From Pseudomonas antarctica (GTDB lineage Bacteria; Pseudomonadota; Gammaproteobacteria; Pseudomonadales; Pseudomonadaceae): a stretch of DNA of 64,000 nucleotides. This document shows, one piece after another, positions 1 through 8,075 of the stretch. Where the stretch lies: assembly GCF_900624995.1 (NCBI RefSeq), contig NZ_UYXQ01000007.1, positions 62,001 to 126,000 on the forward strand, in the 5' to 3' direction. Each line of letters opens with the position of its first letter. Position 1 is the stretch's first letter. A program made the position numbers and the translations under genes. Below the pieces are notes generated by a model. It did not search any database. It saw only the letters and a program-made list of their open reading frames with translations, and was not told the DNA's origin.

Positions 1-335
1 TCTTTGACCATCAGAGAACCTTCCGGCCATACCCCCGTTTTCATGAACGTCCGATAGGCGTTTGGCTCAACATAGACGCTATGGAATTCGGGCGTCTTGG
101 TTACTGTGCTGTCCAGGGGGGTCACAGTGATAGATTCCCACGCCGCATAAGCGTGCACCCACGAACGGTAGCCTTTCGGAAGGGCAGCCTCACCGTTTTC
201 GTTGAAAGCGAGCTTCACTGCCGGGAGAGGCAGTCCGACATCGCTGGATTGCTTTTCCATGGTGCCGGCCAAGGCAAACGTCCCCGCCAAGGCTGCCGCC
301 GCCATCATCAGCCCGTAGGGCACTAATCGAACCAT
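1..335 (-). CDS. cytochrome P460 family protein (3' part outside window)
   Basis: The reading frame runs from an ATG at 335 off the left edge, so only about 111 N-terminal residues are seen. A hydrophobic signal peptide (LMMAAAALAGTFALAG) is followed by a segment typical of the P460 fold: GYRSWVHAYAAWESIT, then EFHSVYVEPNAYRTFMKTG. Family members are periplasmic c-type haem proteins (hydroxylamine or NO chemistry in some; unknown in others). The CxxCH haem motif, normally near the C-terminus, lies outside the window. An AGGAGG Shine-Dalgarno sits 5 nt before this ATG. The nearer ATG at 339 touches the SD and is out of frame. A 16-bp palindrome lies just upstream. Substrate unknown. Confidence 0.75.
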   Translation of the reverse strand, partial: MVRLVPYGLMMAAAALAGTFALAGTMEKQSSDVGLPLPAVKLAFNENGEAALPKGYRSWVHAYAAWESITVTPLDSTVTKTPEFHSVYVEPNAYRTFMKTGVWPEGSLMVK

Positions 336-358
336 ACATCCTCCTAGAAACGCTGCCC

Positions 359-374
359 GTGAGAACGTTCTCAC
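359..374. promoter_or_regulatory. 16-bp perfect palindrome upstream of the P460 gene
   Basis: GTGAGAACGTTCTCAC is its own reverse complement and has no loop, so it reads as a dimeric repressor site and not a terminator. It lies 24 bp upstream of the P460 start codon, between that gene and the DUF417 gene on the same strand. It differs from the palindrome in front of the TetR gene at 1561-1580, so a different regulator is likely. The regulator is not identified. Confidence 0.45.
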
Positions 375-483
375 TGCATTGTTCGCTTTCCTTCAAGGTG
401 CAAATAATCAAAGCACTTGGCCCTGAGTTCCGTTCCCATCACCGGTCCACTTACTGTTGTAGTGAACCAGTGAGCGTTTGCGG

Positions 484-987
484 TTAGAGCGCTGCGCGCT
501 GTGTATCACTCTGTTCGGAGCGAGCCGTCAGGTGTTGCGCCGCATTCTTGAACAGCACCAACGAACCGGCCATCAACATCAGATCCTTGATCAGGAAGGA
601 GGTGGCCCCGCCCATGGCTGGGAAGCCCCCTGCCGAAGCCTCCCAACCACCCGGAGTTGTTAGAAGCAGGCTGGCGGTTGTCAGGTAGGTCAGAAAAGAG
701 CCAGCCGCAGCAATCAGAGCGATCCTCGGCGACCATGCCCCGATGGCCAGACCCAGACCGATAGTGCATTCAGCTACGCCCAGGGCATAACTTGCGCCCT
801 GAGTACCAAACACTGGGTACATCCACGAAAGGAGAGGGCTGTTGCTAATCAGCGGAATTAATGCCTGGGCTTCGTAATCAAACCATTTAGTGTAGGAAAA
901 CATAAAAAATATTAACACTAGGACCCAGCGTGTGAATTCGATTTCAAACGGTTGGCGAAGAAAGCGGGAATAAATTGATGAGAGCAT
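484..987 (-). CDS. DUF417 (YkgB/RclC-like) inner-membrane protein
   Basis: A 167-residue membrane protein with four hydrophobic segments. The conserved block KWFDYEAQALIPLISNSPLL, followed by GVAECTIGLGLAIGAW, matches the DUF417 family, which belongs to the DoxX superfamily and includes E. coli RclC (YkgB) of the reactive-chlorine response. RclC is about 197 residues. The molecular role of the family is unknown. The start is well supported: AAGGAAGGACT directly precedes ATG at 987. It lies upstream of the P460 gene on the same strand with a 148-bp gap containing a palindrome, so the two may be separately controlled. It may be transcribed from the leftward promoter at 1559-1587, across a long leader. 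Confidence 0.75.
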   Translation of the reverse strand: MLSSIYSRFLRQPFEIEFTRWVLVLIFFMFSYTKWFDYEAQALIPLISNSPLLSWMYPVFGTQGASYALGVAECTIGLGLAIGAWSPRIALIAAAGSFLTYLTTASLLLTTPGGWEASAGGFPAMGGATSFLIKDLMLMAGSLVLFKNAAQHLTARSEQSDTQRAAL

Positions 988-1558
988 AGTCCTTCCTTAA
1001 AACAGATAAGAGTTGTTGGTGTAAAGCCTGCTAAAATCGATGTATTACAGTTCTTGTAAGTTTTTTGAGAAGCTGAGAGAGTCACACTGGCTTCCAGGCC
1101 AAATGACAACGATTGAATCACGCCGGGCCTAATGCTCTGATAGTTCTGATTAACAGCAGATCACATGTCATAGAGTTGTCATACGCAGTATGGGGACTAA
1201 TCTAGTTATGCTTTCCGCCTATATAGTGTGCTTGTGGCACTGACACTCGGGCCGACGGCCACGCTGTCCCCCAGAGTGAAAAGGTCCACAACATAGTACC
1301 CATCAAGGCGCACCAACCCACTTTATGCAGCATGCGCCCAGCCACTACAACCGCCCCCCGCCCCGAACGAAACTCACAAGCCGTCACTGCAAATAGGCCT
1401 ACCCCACACACAGGCTGCCGCTTGCATCTGCGATGGCACCTACTGCCAAAATCCTCTCACTTAATTTCCGTAAACACTCCAACCAGCCCGCTATCTCCGA
1501 CGCAAAATCTGTCAGATTTTCGGTTATAGTCTGAGCAAGAACCATGCGCTCATGCCGA
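988..1558. other. Intergenic stretch, no convincing gene
   Basis: About 570 bases, more AT-rich than most of the window, between the DUF417 gene and the TetR promoter region. A few open frames of 60-70 codons exist on the minus strand (1202-1411, 1399-1605), but none has a Shine-Dalgarno or a recognisable domain. It would be the long leader of a leftward transcript starting near 1550. Confidence 0.5.
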
Positions 1559-1587
1559 ATGTTACTTACCGGTAAGTAACATGTCAA
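1559..1587 (-). promoter_or_regulatory. Leftward sigma-70-like promoter overlapped by a 20-bp palindromic operator
   Basis: The 20 bases 1561-1580 (GTTACTTACCGGTAAGTAAC) are a perfect palindrome without a loop, typical in size for a TetR-family operator. On the minus strand TTGACA (1587-1582) and TAACAT (1564-1559) flank it with a 17-nt spacer, so an occupied palindrome would block this promoter. The TetR gene starts 44 nt to the right, pointing away. This is the standard divergent layout of a self-regulating TetR repressor. A related half-site arrangement recurs at 2350-2375. Confidence 0.65.
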
Positions 1588-1624
1588 GCGTAGTGGGCGC
1601 CACATAAAAAATAGGTGTTATGTC

Positions 1625-2236
1625 ATGACTGATACTTCAACGGACCAGGTAGCGCGTGCAAAAAAAGAGGTGCGCTCAATTGCACCGAGAGAGAGAATTT
1701 TGCGTGCCGCAGTAGAGATGTTCCATAAATATGGAATTCACGCAGTCGGGGTTGAGGCGATTGCAGCAGCAGCGCACAGCAACAAAATGACTTTGTATCG
1801 ACACTTTTCCTCTAAAGAGCTGTTAATTGCAGCCACCATTCGAGAGCAGCACAAAGCGAGTGAGGCTGCATGGCAAGCATTGCAGGAGGCGCATCCGAAT
1901 GATCCGCGGGGAGAGCTCAACGGTTGGCTAGAAATGATGTACGCCTATATCCAGTCGCCAGAAGAGCTGAGCTGCAAATTCATAGATAAGGCAATAGATG
2001 TACGGGACGCTCAACATCCAGCTCGGTTGGCGATTGAGGAAATCAATCATGTGCACATCAACCATCTGATCGAGATGTGCCGTGCCATAGGCTTCAAGAA
2101 CCCTGAGGTGCTGGCTATCAATTTGTTCATTGTATTTAAGGGCGCAGACGAAAGCCGCCATATCGGAACTCATCGTTTGGCAGTATCACTCCCTCAAATG
2201 GTGCAAACACTGATCGCCCCCCACGAGCCGCATTAG
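1625..2236 (+). CDS. TetR/AcrR family transcriptional regulator
   Basis: 203 residues, the usual TetR length. The N-terminal DNA-binding domain (about residues 22-68) shows RERILRAAVEMFHKYGIHAV and the recognition-helix end MTLYRHFSSKELL. The all-helical C-terminal ligand domain includes SPEELSCKFIDKAIDV and gives no clue to the effector. The start has a weak AGGTG 9 nt upstream. The 20-bp palindrome at 1561-1580 lies just before the gene and a second, related inverted repeat precedes the DUF4331 gene, so this protein is the natural candidate for controlling both sides of the cluster. That link is inferred from position. Confidence 0.88.
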   Translation: MTDTSTDQVARAKKEVRSIAPRERILRAAVEMFHKYGIHAVGVEAIAAAAHSNKMTLYRHFSSKELLIAATIREQHKASEAAWQALQEAHPNDPRGELNGWLEMMYAYIQSPEELSCKFIDKAIDVRDAQHPARLAIEEINHVHINHLIEMCRAIGFKNPEVLAINLFIVFKGADESRHIGTHRLAVSLPQMVQTLIAPHEPH

Positions 2237-2349
2237 GGGCTTCAGTACTGCATCGGTTTTTGGTCAGTGCTAACAGCCCAGGTTGACACTTCAGTGTTTC
2301 TCTAACAGCCAACCACGGCCTATTGCTTCTTTGTGCAGTGGGTGGTAGC

Positions 2350-2376
2350 TTGTCAAATGTTACTTTTTGGTAACAC
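2350..2376 (+). promoter_or_regulatory. Second operator-like inverted repeat in front of the DUF4331 operon
   Basis: TGTTAC (2358-2363) and GTAACA (2370-2375) form an inverted repeat around TTTTTG. The stretch TGTTACTT-GGTAA is shared with the palindrome at 1561-1580, and both are preceded by a TTGACA- or TTGTCA-like hexamer at the same side. This suggests a second binding site of the same TetR regulator, facing right. The distance to the DUF4331 start is about 350 nt, which is long. Confidence 0.4.
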
Positions 2377-2507
2377 TTAGGTTTGATGATTTTTAATACG
2401 TAACTGCCGCTAGCTCCGCTGTGCTGGACCTTCCGGCATTTGCCAGCGGCGCAATGGGCTACGTAAACCGTGCATAGTGGTCTAAGTGAGGTTGTTCACG
2501 CTGGTAG

Positions 2508-2642
2508 CAAGTTCTACAAGCAGATGGCATCGAGGCCATTGCCCGAATGCGTGGTTTGAACACGATAGTCTATCGAGTCGATGCAGTGGTCACTCGCGGC
2601 GATAAGGCGATCATAGTCGGTTACGACGCAATGTTTAAGTAG
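2508..2642 (+). pseudogene. Unidentified 3' gene remnant
   Basis: An open stretch of 44 codons ends in TAG at 2640-2642 and reads like protein (GIEAIARMRGLNTIVYRVDA, then GDKAIIVGYDAMFK), but it begins right after an in-frame TAG and has no start codon with a ribosome site. It looks like the C-terminal tail of a lost gene, perhaps frameshifted near 2520. The family was not recognised. The surrounding 2237-2724 holds no other candidate gene. Confidence 0.35.
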
Positions 2643-2724
2643 TCGTCTGCAGTACTAACTGGGCGCAGGACATATATACCTCGAAATGAAGTTGGACTGG
2701 GCACCTACCGGGAGCAGCGCCTCT

Positions 2725-3792
2725 ATGAGTAATAAAACATTTGTCGCCCATCGCTTGCTAATGAAAGCGGTAGTTGCCGCTGTTCTTGCCAGTTCTGCCG
2801 TGCTGGTACATGCCAGCCATCACTTTGAGATTGCCATTGCACGGACCAACACGGCGATCAGCCAGCTGGACAACTATGTATTTCAAGCGGCTTCACCGGG
2901 GCGCACGGTCATTATCATGGATGTGAATTCAAGTCCGCGTCATGGTGCCACCTTCTCGCCGGATGCGTTGTACAACATCCACGTCGCCTCGGATGGCAAG
3001 TTCAAGGAGGGGCATACGTTCTCCTTCCAGTTTCAGGACGGTCAGGTCATGGCCTACCTATCGGATAACCCAAACGGACGGGTGGGTGAAACGGGTGTGG
3101 CTATTGGTAAAGGCAAGGTTGGCGGCAGCGTCAATCTGAAGGACAAGATTGCACTTTGGACCGGCATCATCAAAGACCCGTTCTACGGCAATTCGTCCGG
3201 CTTGGGGGCGTATTCGGCGCAACTGACGGCCGGCAAGTATGACCGTCAAGTCTGGAAATCCGCCTCCGGCACCAATATTTTCAAAGACCAGGAATGCGGC
3301 GCAATTGTGCTGGAAATTCCCAATGAAATGCTGGGCAAAAATATCAAGGTCTTCATGACGACGGCGCTCAAGGAAAATGGCAAGTGGAACCAGGTTCAAT
3401 ACTCGGCCAACCCTTTGCTGTCGCACATTATGTATTTCGCAGACGAGGCTGTCAGAGTCGAGCATGATCGCAGCCGGCCCAACAGCCAGTCAGTACTGAA
3501 AAATTTCGTATCAGCAAGCACCGCCCGCGCCGCAGGCATTGCACAGACGCAGGCTCAACCATTCGTCTATGGCGACAAAGTGGCTGATGCGCTGATTCCC
3601 GATGTGCTGAGTTATGAGGTTGGCAGCAAGGCAGTGTTTTCGGCCGATGTGCGTAACGGGCGCTACCTTGATGATGATGCGATGAGCGCCATGCTCACCC
3701 TCCTCATAGGCGAACCCACCAACCAGGCCATCGACAATCCCAAGTTGTATACCGACCAGTTCCCCTACGTCATTCCGTCAGGCAAAAAGTGA
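2725..3792 (+). CDS. DUF4331 family exported protein
   Basis: 355 residues with a clear signal peptide (LLMKAVVAAVLASSAVLVHA, cleaved before SHHFEIA). The mature part has the DUF4331 pattern: SHH start, DNYVFQA, a beta-rich core with FSPDALYNIHV, and the late block IPDVLSYEVGS. The function of this family is unknown. It is often met beside cytochromes, HupE or ECF/anti-sigma genes. An ATG at 2686 is in frame but lacks a ribosome site; the ATG at 2725 has GGGAG about 10 nt before it and starts closer to the signal peptide, so it is preferred. It leads a four-gene row with cytochrome c, DUF4198 and HupE (gaps 55 and 50 nt, then a 4-nt overlap). Confidence 0.8.
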   Translation: MSNKTFVAHRLLMKAVVAAVLASSAVLVHASHHFEIAIARTNTAISQLDNYVFQAASPGRTVIIMDVNSSPRHGATFSPDALYNIHVASDGKFKEGHTFSFQFQDGQVMAYLSDNPNGRVGETGVAIGKGKVGGSVNLKDKIALWTGIIKDPFYGNSSGLGAYSAQLTAGKYDRQVWKSASGTNIFKDQECGAIVLEIPNEMLGKNIKVFMTTALKENGKWNQVQYSANPLLSHIMYFADEAVRVEHDRSRPNSQSVLKNFVSASTARAAGIAQTQAQPFVYGDKVADALIPDVLSYEVGSKAVFSADVRNGRYLDDDAMSAMLTLLIGEPTNQAIDNPKLYTDQFPYVIPSGKK

Positions 3793-3847
3793 TCCGAGGT
3801 CAAATCTGGACATAAGGCTAGGCCCGCACCACAAGGAAAGGCACGCC

Positions 3848-4231
3848 ATGATCACTAAAACCTTACGCACAGTGGGTGCGAGCTTCGCACTGTTATTGCT
3901 GACCAATGCAATGGTTCAGGCTGATACCGACGACGTTGTGCGTGGCCAAAAGGCCTGGCTGCTCAATTGCGGCAGGTGTCATCAACTGGATGTGAATTCG
4001 GTAGGGCCGATGCACCGTGGCGTCGTGGGCAGGCATGCTGGTAGTGCAGAGGGTTTTGCGTATTCAGAAGCACTGAGGGAGTCTGACGTTATCTGGACGC
4101 CCGCCAACCTGAACCGATGGTTGACAGACCCGGAACAGTTTATCCCGGGGCAGGCCATGGGGTTCAGCGTTGAAAACGCCCAGGTGCGGCAGGACATCAT
4201 TGCCTATTTGGCGACACAAAAAGCGCCTTGA
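3848..4231 (+). CDS. Class I c-type cytochrome, periplasmic
   Basis: 127 residues. The signal peptide ends near residue 25 (AMVQA). The haem-attachment motif CGRCH is at residues 41-45, followed by VGPMHRGVVGR as in small soluble cytochromes c. The methionine in PGQAMGF is the likely sixth iron ligand. A good AAGG Shine-Dalgarno precedes the start. It lies between the DUF4331 and DUF4198 genes in the same direction and could be their electron carrier; the partner reductase or oxidase is not in view. Confidence 0.9.
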   Translation: MITKTLRTVGASFALLLLTNAMVQADTDDVVRGQKAWLLNCGRCHQLDVNSVGPMHRGVVGRHAGSAEGFAYSEALRESDVIWTPANLNRWLTDPEQFIPGQAMGFSVENAQVRQDIIAYLATQKAP

Positions 4232-4281
4232 TCGGTTGCAGATAGGGATGTGAAAGCTGCTGGGGCTAAGGGAGGAGGGGC

Positions 4282-5079
4282 ATGATGATTTGGCGGCCTA
4301 TTTGGCTTGGAGTATTGCTGGCGACACTAAGCGGCAACTGTTTTGCCCATGCTTTCTGGCTGGTTCCTCACAAAGGGTTGGTCAGCAAAGATGATCTGGT
4401 GGCCATCGACCTGCGGGTGGGTGTCAGTTGGCCAGGTGAGAGAGTGGGGCGTCTGCCTGGCATGATCGAGACGTTTGACCGTTACGACGCGCAAGGTAAA
4501 CAGGCCGTAAAGGGTCGTGACGGTGCGGCCCCGGTGGGACATTTTCGCGCCGGTCCGCCCGGCACCGTTGTTGTGGCCATGCTTACCCATGCTCAGGCCC
4601 TTACTCTGCCCGGTGATGAGTTCGACAAATACCTGATCGAAGAGGGGCTGGAGCAGGTGCGCAGCGAACGGCAAAAACTGGGTATCGCCGATGCGCCAGG
4701 GCGTGAGCAGTTTTTGCGTTGCGCCAAGACTTTGGTTCGGGTCAATAGCGATAGTGCCGGCTTTGACCGGGTGGTGGATTTGCCGCTGGAACTTGTTGCT
4801 GTCACTGACCCGTTCCAGCTCAAGCCGGGCGGGCGGTTCAAAGCCCGCTTGCTGCGCGAGGGCAAACCTGTGGCTGGGGTGCTGGTTAGGGCCTGGGCCA
4901 AGGATGGTCCACAGCAGGAGCAACAGGCCAGAACGGACCAGGACGGTGTAGTGGAACTTACTTTGGAAAAGACTGGATTGTGGTTTCTGAGTGCAGTCCA
5001 GATGCATTCGGTGATCGAGTACCAGGCCGACTGGGAAAGCATCTGGGCCTCCTTAAGTTTTGAGATACCTACGCCATGA
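4282..5079 (+). CDS. DUF4198 family periplasmic protein
   Basis: 265 residues. A signal peptide ends in CFA, leaving an N-terminal HAFWLVPHKG, the typical first residues of mature DUF4198 proteins, where the histidines are thought to bind metal. The second half (DPFQLKPGGRFKARLLREGK, TDQDGVVELTL) has the beta-sandwich look of that family. DUF4198 proteins commonly accompany nickel/cobalt uptake systems as periplasmic helpers. AGGAGGGG lies just before two consecutive ATG codons (4282, 4285), either of which may be used. The stop overlaps the next gene's ATG (ATGA), implying translational coupling to the HupE permease. Confidence 0.8.
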   Translation: MMIWRPIWLGVLLATLSGNCFAHAFWLVPHKGLVSKDDLVAIDLRVGVSWPGERVGRLPGMIETFDRYDAQGKQAVKGRDGAAPVGHFRAGPPGTVVVAMLTHAQALTLPGDEFDKYLIEEGLEQVRSERQKLGIADAPGREQFLRCAKTLVRVNSDSAGFDRVVDLPLELVAVTDPFQLKPGGRFKARLLREGKPVAGVLVRAWAKDGPQQEQQARTDQDGVVELTLEKTGLWFLSAVQMHSVIEYQADWESIWASLSFEIPTP

Positions 5080-5669
5080 ATACTCGCCAACACCAACTTG
5101 AGGGCGTCTGTGTCGCCATCGTCTTGGCACTAACCACGTTTAGCGCACAAGCCCACAGCGGCATAGATGCCGGCTGGTTGCACCCATTGACTGGGTTGGA
5201 TCACTTTTTGGCCATGGTGGCGGTTGGGGCCTGGAGTGCCCAAATCGGCGGTCGCGCCATCTGGCTCGTCCCCGGCGCTTTTGTGCTGTGCATGCTCTTT
5301 GGTGGCCTTATCGGCATGTCGATGATAGATCTGCAAGGCCTGGAAGTTGGCATTGCGCTGTCAGTCATCGCCCTGGGTGCAGCCATTGCCCTGCATCAAC
5401 GCATGCCTACCGTGGTTGCCACGCTGGGCGTTGGCCTATTCGGCACGCTGCATGGTTATGCGCATGGCTATGAAATGCCCATCATTGACGACAAGATTGG
5501 CTACACACTTGGCTTTTTAGCCACCACCGCCACCCTGCACCTGATCGGGGCATTGGGAGCACTTGGTCTAATGCGCATCCAGGGAGGCGGCAGGATCTTG
5601 CGAGGGTTGGGCGTGATTTGCTCGATGTGTGGAGGCTGGATTATGTTCACCGCAGTTGGAAATCTTTGA
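5076..5669 (+). CDS. HupE/UreJ family metal permease
   Basis: 197 residues with a signal peptide and about six membrane segments. The family signature HPLTGLDH (residues 36-43) is intact, and a second histidine motif, HGYAHGYE, follows in a later helix. Both are taken as the nickel/cobalt path in this family. No hydrogenase or urease genes are near, so the cargo and the enzyme served are open. Coupled by a 4-nt overlap to the DUF4198 gene, it ends the cluster that began with DUF4331. Confidence 0.85.
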   Translation: MNTRQHQLEGVCVAIVLALTTFSAQAHSGIDAGWLHPLTGLDHFLAMVAVGAWSAQIGGRAIWLVPGAFVLCMLFGGLIGMSMIDLQGLEVGIALSVIALGAAIALHQRMPTVVATLGVGLFGTLHGYAHGYEMPIIDDKIGYTLGFLATTATLHLIGALGALGLMRIQGGGRILRGLGVICSMCGGWIMFTAVGNL

Positions 5670-6102
5670 TGGTTTTCTTGGAATAAGTCATGACACGACG
5701 TGAAACGGACATTCTCATTGACGACTGTTTTTGGGGGGATGCAGGATTTTATGCCAGCTTTTCAAAGTATTCTTCGTCGGGTAGCCCAACTGACGAATAG
5801 TTGTTCCGGCGTGCATTTTATTCAGGATGATTGGCAGGTCGCCAGCGGCAACAGATAACACTCAGTTGGCGACGCTGGATGCTTTGTTCGCTACCGCACG
5901 GTTATCGGGTAGATCTGTTGTCATGATCAAGCTTGCAGTGTTCGGCCAGCTTGATGAGCGGGTTTGTGTAACAGCATGGCGCAGGACTTAATGAGAACGC
6001 CCGGTTGAGCGAACGCCGAGTGACCTTGGGTAAAGTCGCAGGTATCCACTGACCTTGCCTTGTCGATGTTCTGCGTTCAAAACTTTTGAAAGGGAGAGCA
6101 CG
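5670..6102 (+). other. Intergenic region with one possible 35-codon ORF
   Basis: 433 bases between HupE and the first PRC-barrel gene. One small frame, 5751-5858 (begins MPAFQSILRRVAQL, ends DDWQVASGNR), reads acceptably as protein but has only a remote G-rich run upstream and no known family; it may be a gene fragment. No terminator with a T-run was seen after HupE. Confidence 0.35.
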
Positions 6103-6909
6103 ATGCTTCGCCAAACGAAAGACCTGCAGGATCTCGCCATAGACGCCACCGATGGCGCCCTCGGCGACGTGAAGGACCTCTACTTTGATGACCAGGCCTG
6201 GGTGATTCGCTACCTCGTCATTGAGGCCGGCTCATGGCTGTCCAGCCGTAAAGTTTTAATCTCGCCCATTGCCGCTGGCACGCCCGATTGGTCCGCCAAC
6301 TTGCTGCCGGTTTCGCTAACCCGCGAGCAAGTCAAGAACAGCCCTGTCATCGACAGCGACAAGCCAGTATCGCGGCAACAAGAGATGGATTTCATGGGGT
6401 ACTACGGTTATCCCTATTATTGGGGAGGTGCCGGGCTCTGGGGCGAAGGAGCTTCCCCGGGAATGCTCATGAGCGGCTATTCCAACCTCGGTGCGGGACA
6501 GTCATCCGGACGGCCTCAAGTGGCTGAAGCTTACGAGCAGGCCGACGCGACGGCGCATCAGGATGACGACCTCCATCTGCGCAGTTGCAAAGCGGTCAAG
6601 GGCTACCATATCCACGCGAGCGATGGCGACATCGGCCACGTACAGGGTCTGATCGTCGACGTGGAGACCTGGGCCATTCGATACGTCATCGTGGACACCA
6701 GCAACTGGTGGCTTGGTCATCAAGTGCTGATTCCGCCGCAATGGATCCAGGAAGTGAGCTGGGCCGATGACAAGGTCTCGGTCAACCTCACCCGCCAGGC
6801 CGTGAAAGACGCGCCTCACTACGATGCATCGGCACAACTTGATCGCAAGCAGGAATCAAAAATCTACGAACACTACGGTCGTCCCGGCTATTGGGAAAGC
6901 GGGAAGTAA
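6103..6909 (+). CDS. Tandem PRC-barrel domain protein (cytoplasmic)
   Basis: 268 residues without a signal peptide. Two PRC-barrel repeats of the photosynthetic-reaction-centre H / RimM fold are visible, at about residues 5-85 (IDATDGALGDVKDLYFDD, WVIRYLVIEAGSWL) and 165-250 (HASDGDIGHVQGLIVDVETW, VIVDTSNWWLGHQVLIPP). A tyrosine/glycine-rich linker (GYYGYPYYWGGAG) separates them. The start at 6103 has AGGGAGAG 4-5 nt upstream; an earlier in-frame ATG at 6055 has none. Such proteins are common in stress-tolerance islands beside BON-domain and other PRC proteins. The ligand is unknown. Confidence 0.82.
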   Translation: MLRQTKDLQDLAIDATDGALGDVKDLYFDDQAWVIRYLVIEAGSWLSSRKVLISPIAAGTPDWSANLLPVSLTREQVKNSPVIDSDKPVSRQQEMDFMGYYGYPYYWGGAGLWGEGASPGMLMSGYSNLGAGQSSGRPQVAEAYEQADATAHQDDDLHLRSCKAVKGYHIHASDGDIGHVQGLIVDVETWAIRYVIVDTSNWWLGHQVLIPPQWIQEVSWADDKVSVNLTRQAVKDAPHYDASAQLDRKQESKIYEHYGRPGYWESGK

Positions 6910-7003
6910 CTCGAGGCAGCGGTTTAATGCCATCAGGTCCGCGTCTGAAGTTATGTACGCAACCCGCTTAATTCGGACCATCACGCAACAGGGAGAACAC
7001 GCG

Positions 7004-7906
7004 ATGCAACGCAATAAAGAAACAAGAATAATGACACGACCATCGCTTGCCACTGCCTTGGCTGCGCTCTTTTGCTTTGGCTTCGCCGCCCCGATTATTG
7101 CGGCGCCGTCTCCGGAAAACTCTGCGGGACACAAGTCGTCTCCGGACGCAAAAGCCGTAAGCACCAGGCCGCCAGCGAAGAAATGCTTAGCCGATCTGCG
7201 CGCCTTCGACAGTCAGATGCAAAAGGACGGCTACTGGATGCACGGATCCGGCTACGGATATGGCTATCCGATGTATGGCTATGGCGGCCGTGGCATGATG
7301 CCGGCCAGCGGCGCTGGCACTCATCAGCCTGGAGCAAGTTTCCGGCGCGCGCGACCGGGCTACGAAGTTCGTACGATGATCGCCTCCACTAACATTCTGG
7401 CGCAACACGGTGATCAAAAGGCGTGTGAGGTAATGCTTAGCGCTACGCGCGATATCTACAATAACTACTCCGCTGATTTGCAAAAAGGTGGAGCGACCAA
7501 GCTGGATGTGCCGGGCTGGCGGGCCCAGCAGATTTCAGCCGCGCAACCTGTGACCGAAGGTGACACCGCCTTCCGCTCCGATCAATTGGTCGGCACCGGC
7601 GTGGTCAACCCGCAAGGTGAAGACCTCGGCAGTGTCGACGATATCGTTATGAGTCCGCAGACCGGAAAGATCGCTTATTTGGTGATTGGTCGAGGGGGAG
7701 TATTCGGATTCGGTGAGAAGTACGTCCCGGTGCCTTGGGATCACTTCAAGACAACCACTGACGTCAACCTGCTGGTGTTGGGCACGACCGAAGCCGACTT
7801 GGACGCCGCTCCACTCGTAAAAGAAGACCGGTTCTCCCCACTTGGCGACTTCGGTCAGCAGAGTGAAAAGGTGGATGACTACTGGAAGGCGCACCTGTCG
7901 AAGTGA
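7004..7906 (+). CDS. Exported PRC-barrel domain protein
   Basis: 300 residues. A signal peptide (ALAALFCFGFAAPIIAA) is followed by a low-complexity Gly/Tyr region (GYGYGYPMYGYGGRGMM) and a helical stretch with two cysteines. One PRC-barrel domain follows at roughly residues 190-270 (NPQGEDLGSVDDIVM, IAYLVIGRGGVFGFGEKYVP). GGGAGA lies 7 nt before the ATG at 7004, and earlier in-frame ATGs would read through the preceding gene's end. It is paired with the cytoplasmic tandem PRC protein 94 nt upstream. The family lacks a defined activity. Confidence 0.8.
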   Translation: MQRNKETRIMTRPSLATALAALFCFGFAAPIIAAPSPENSAGHKSSPDAKAVSTRPPAKKCLADLRAFDSQMQKDGYWMHGSGYGYGYPMYGYGGRGMMPASGAGTHQPGASFRRARPGYEVRTMIASTNILAQHGDQKACEVMLSATRDIYNNYSADLQKGGATKLDVPGWRAQQISAAQPVTEGDTAFRSDQLVGTGVVNPQGEDLGSVDDIVMSPQTGKIAYLVIGRGGVFGFGEKYVPVPWDHFKTTTDVNLLVLGTTEADLDAAPLVKEDRFSPLGDFGQQSEKVDDYWKAHLSK

Positions 7907-8075
7907 ACTCGGTGGGCAGCATTTAATGTGTTATGCGTCATCGAGTCCACTGCAGCCGGTGAACCGTTGCACCGCATGCTCGCCTTCCTGCGAGGGGCCT
8001 CGGCGATCAGTCTCTGCTTAGGGGGCGGTTTACCGGGAACTGCTTTCTCCGGCTGGCTTAAAAAGGAAAAGCTCT

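Noticed and set aside
1202..1411. Small membrane protein on the minus strand
   Set aside because: One hydrophobic stretch only, no ribosome site and no known family; kept as intergenic.
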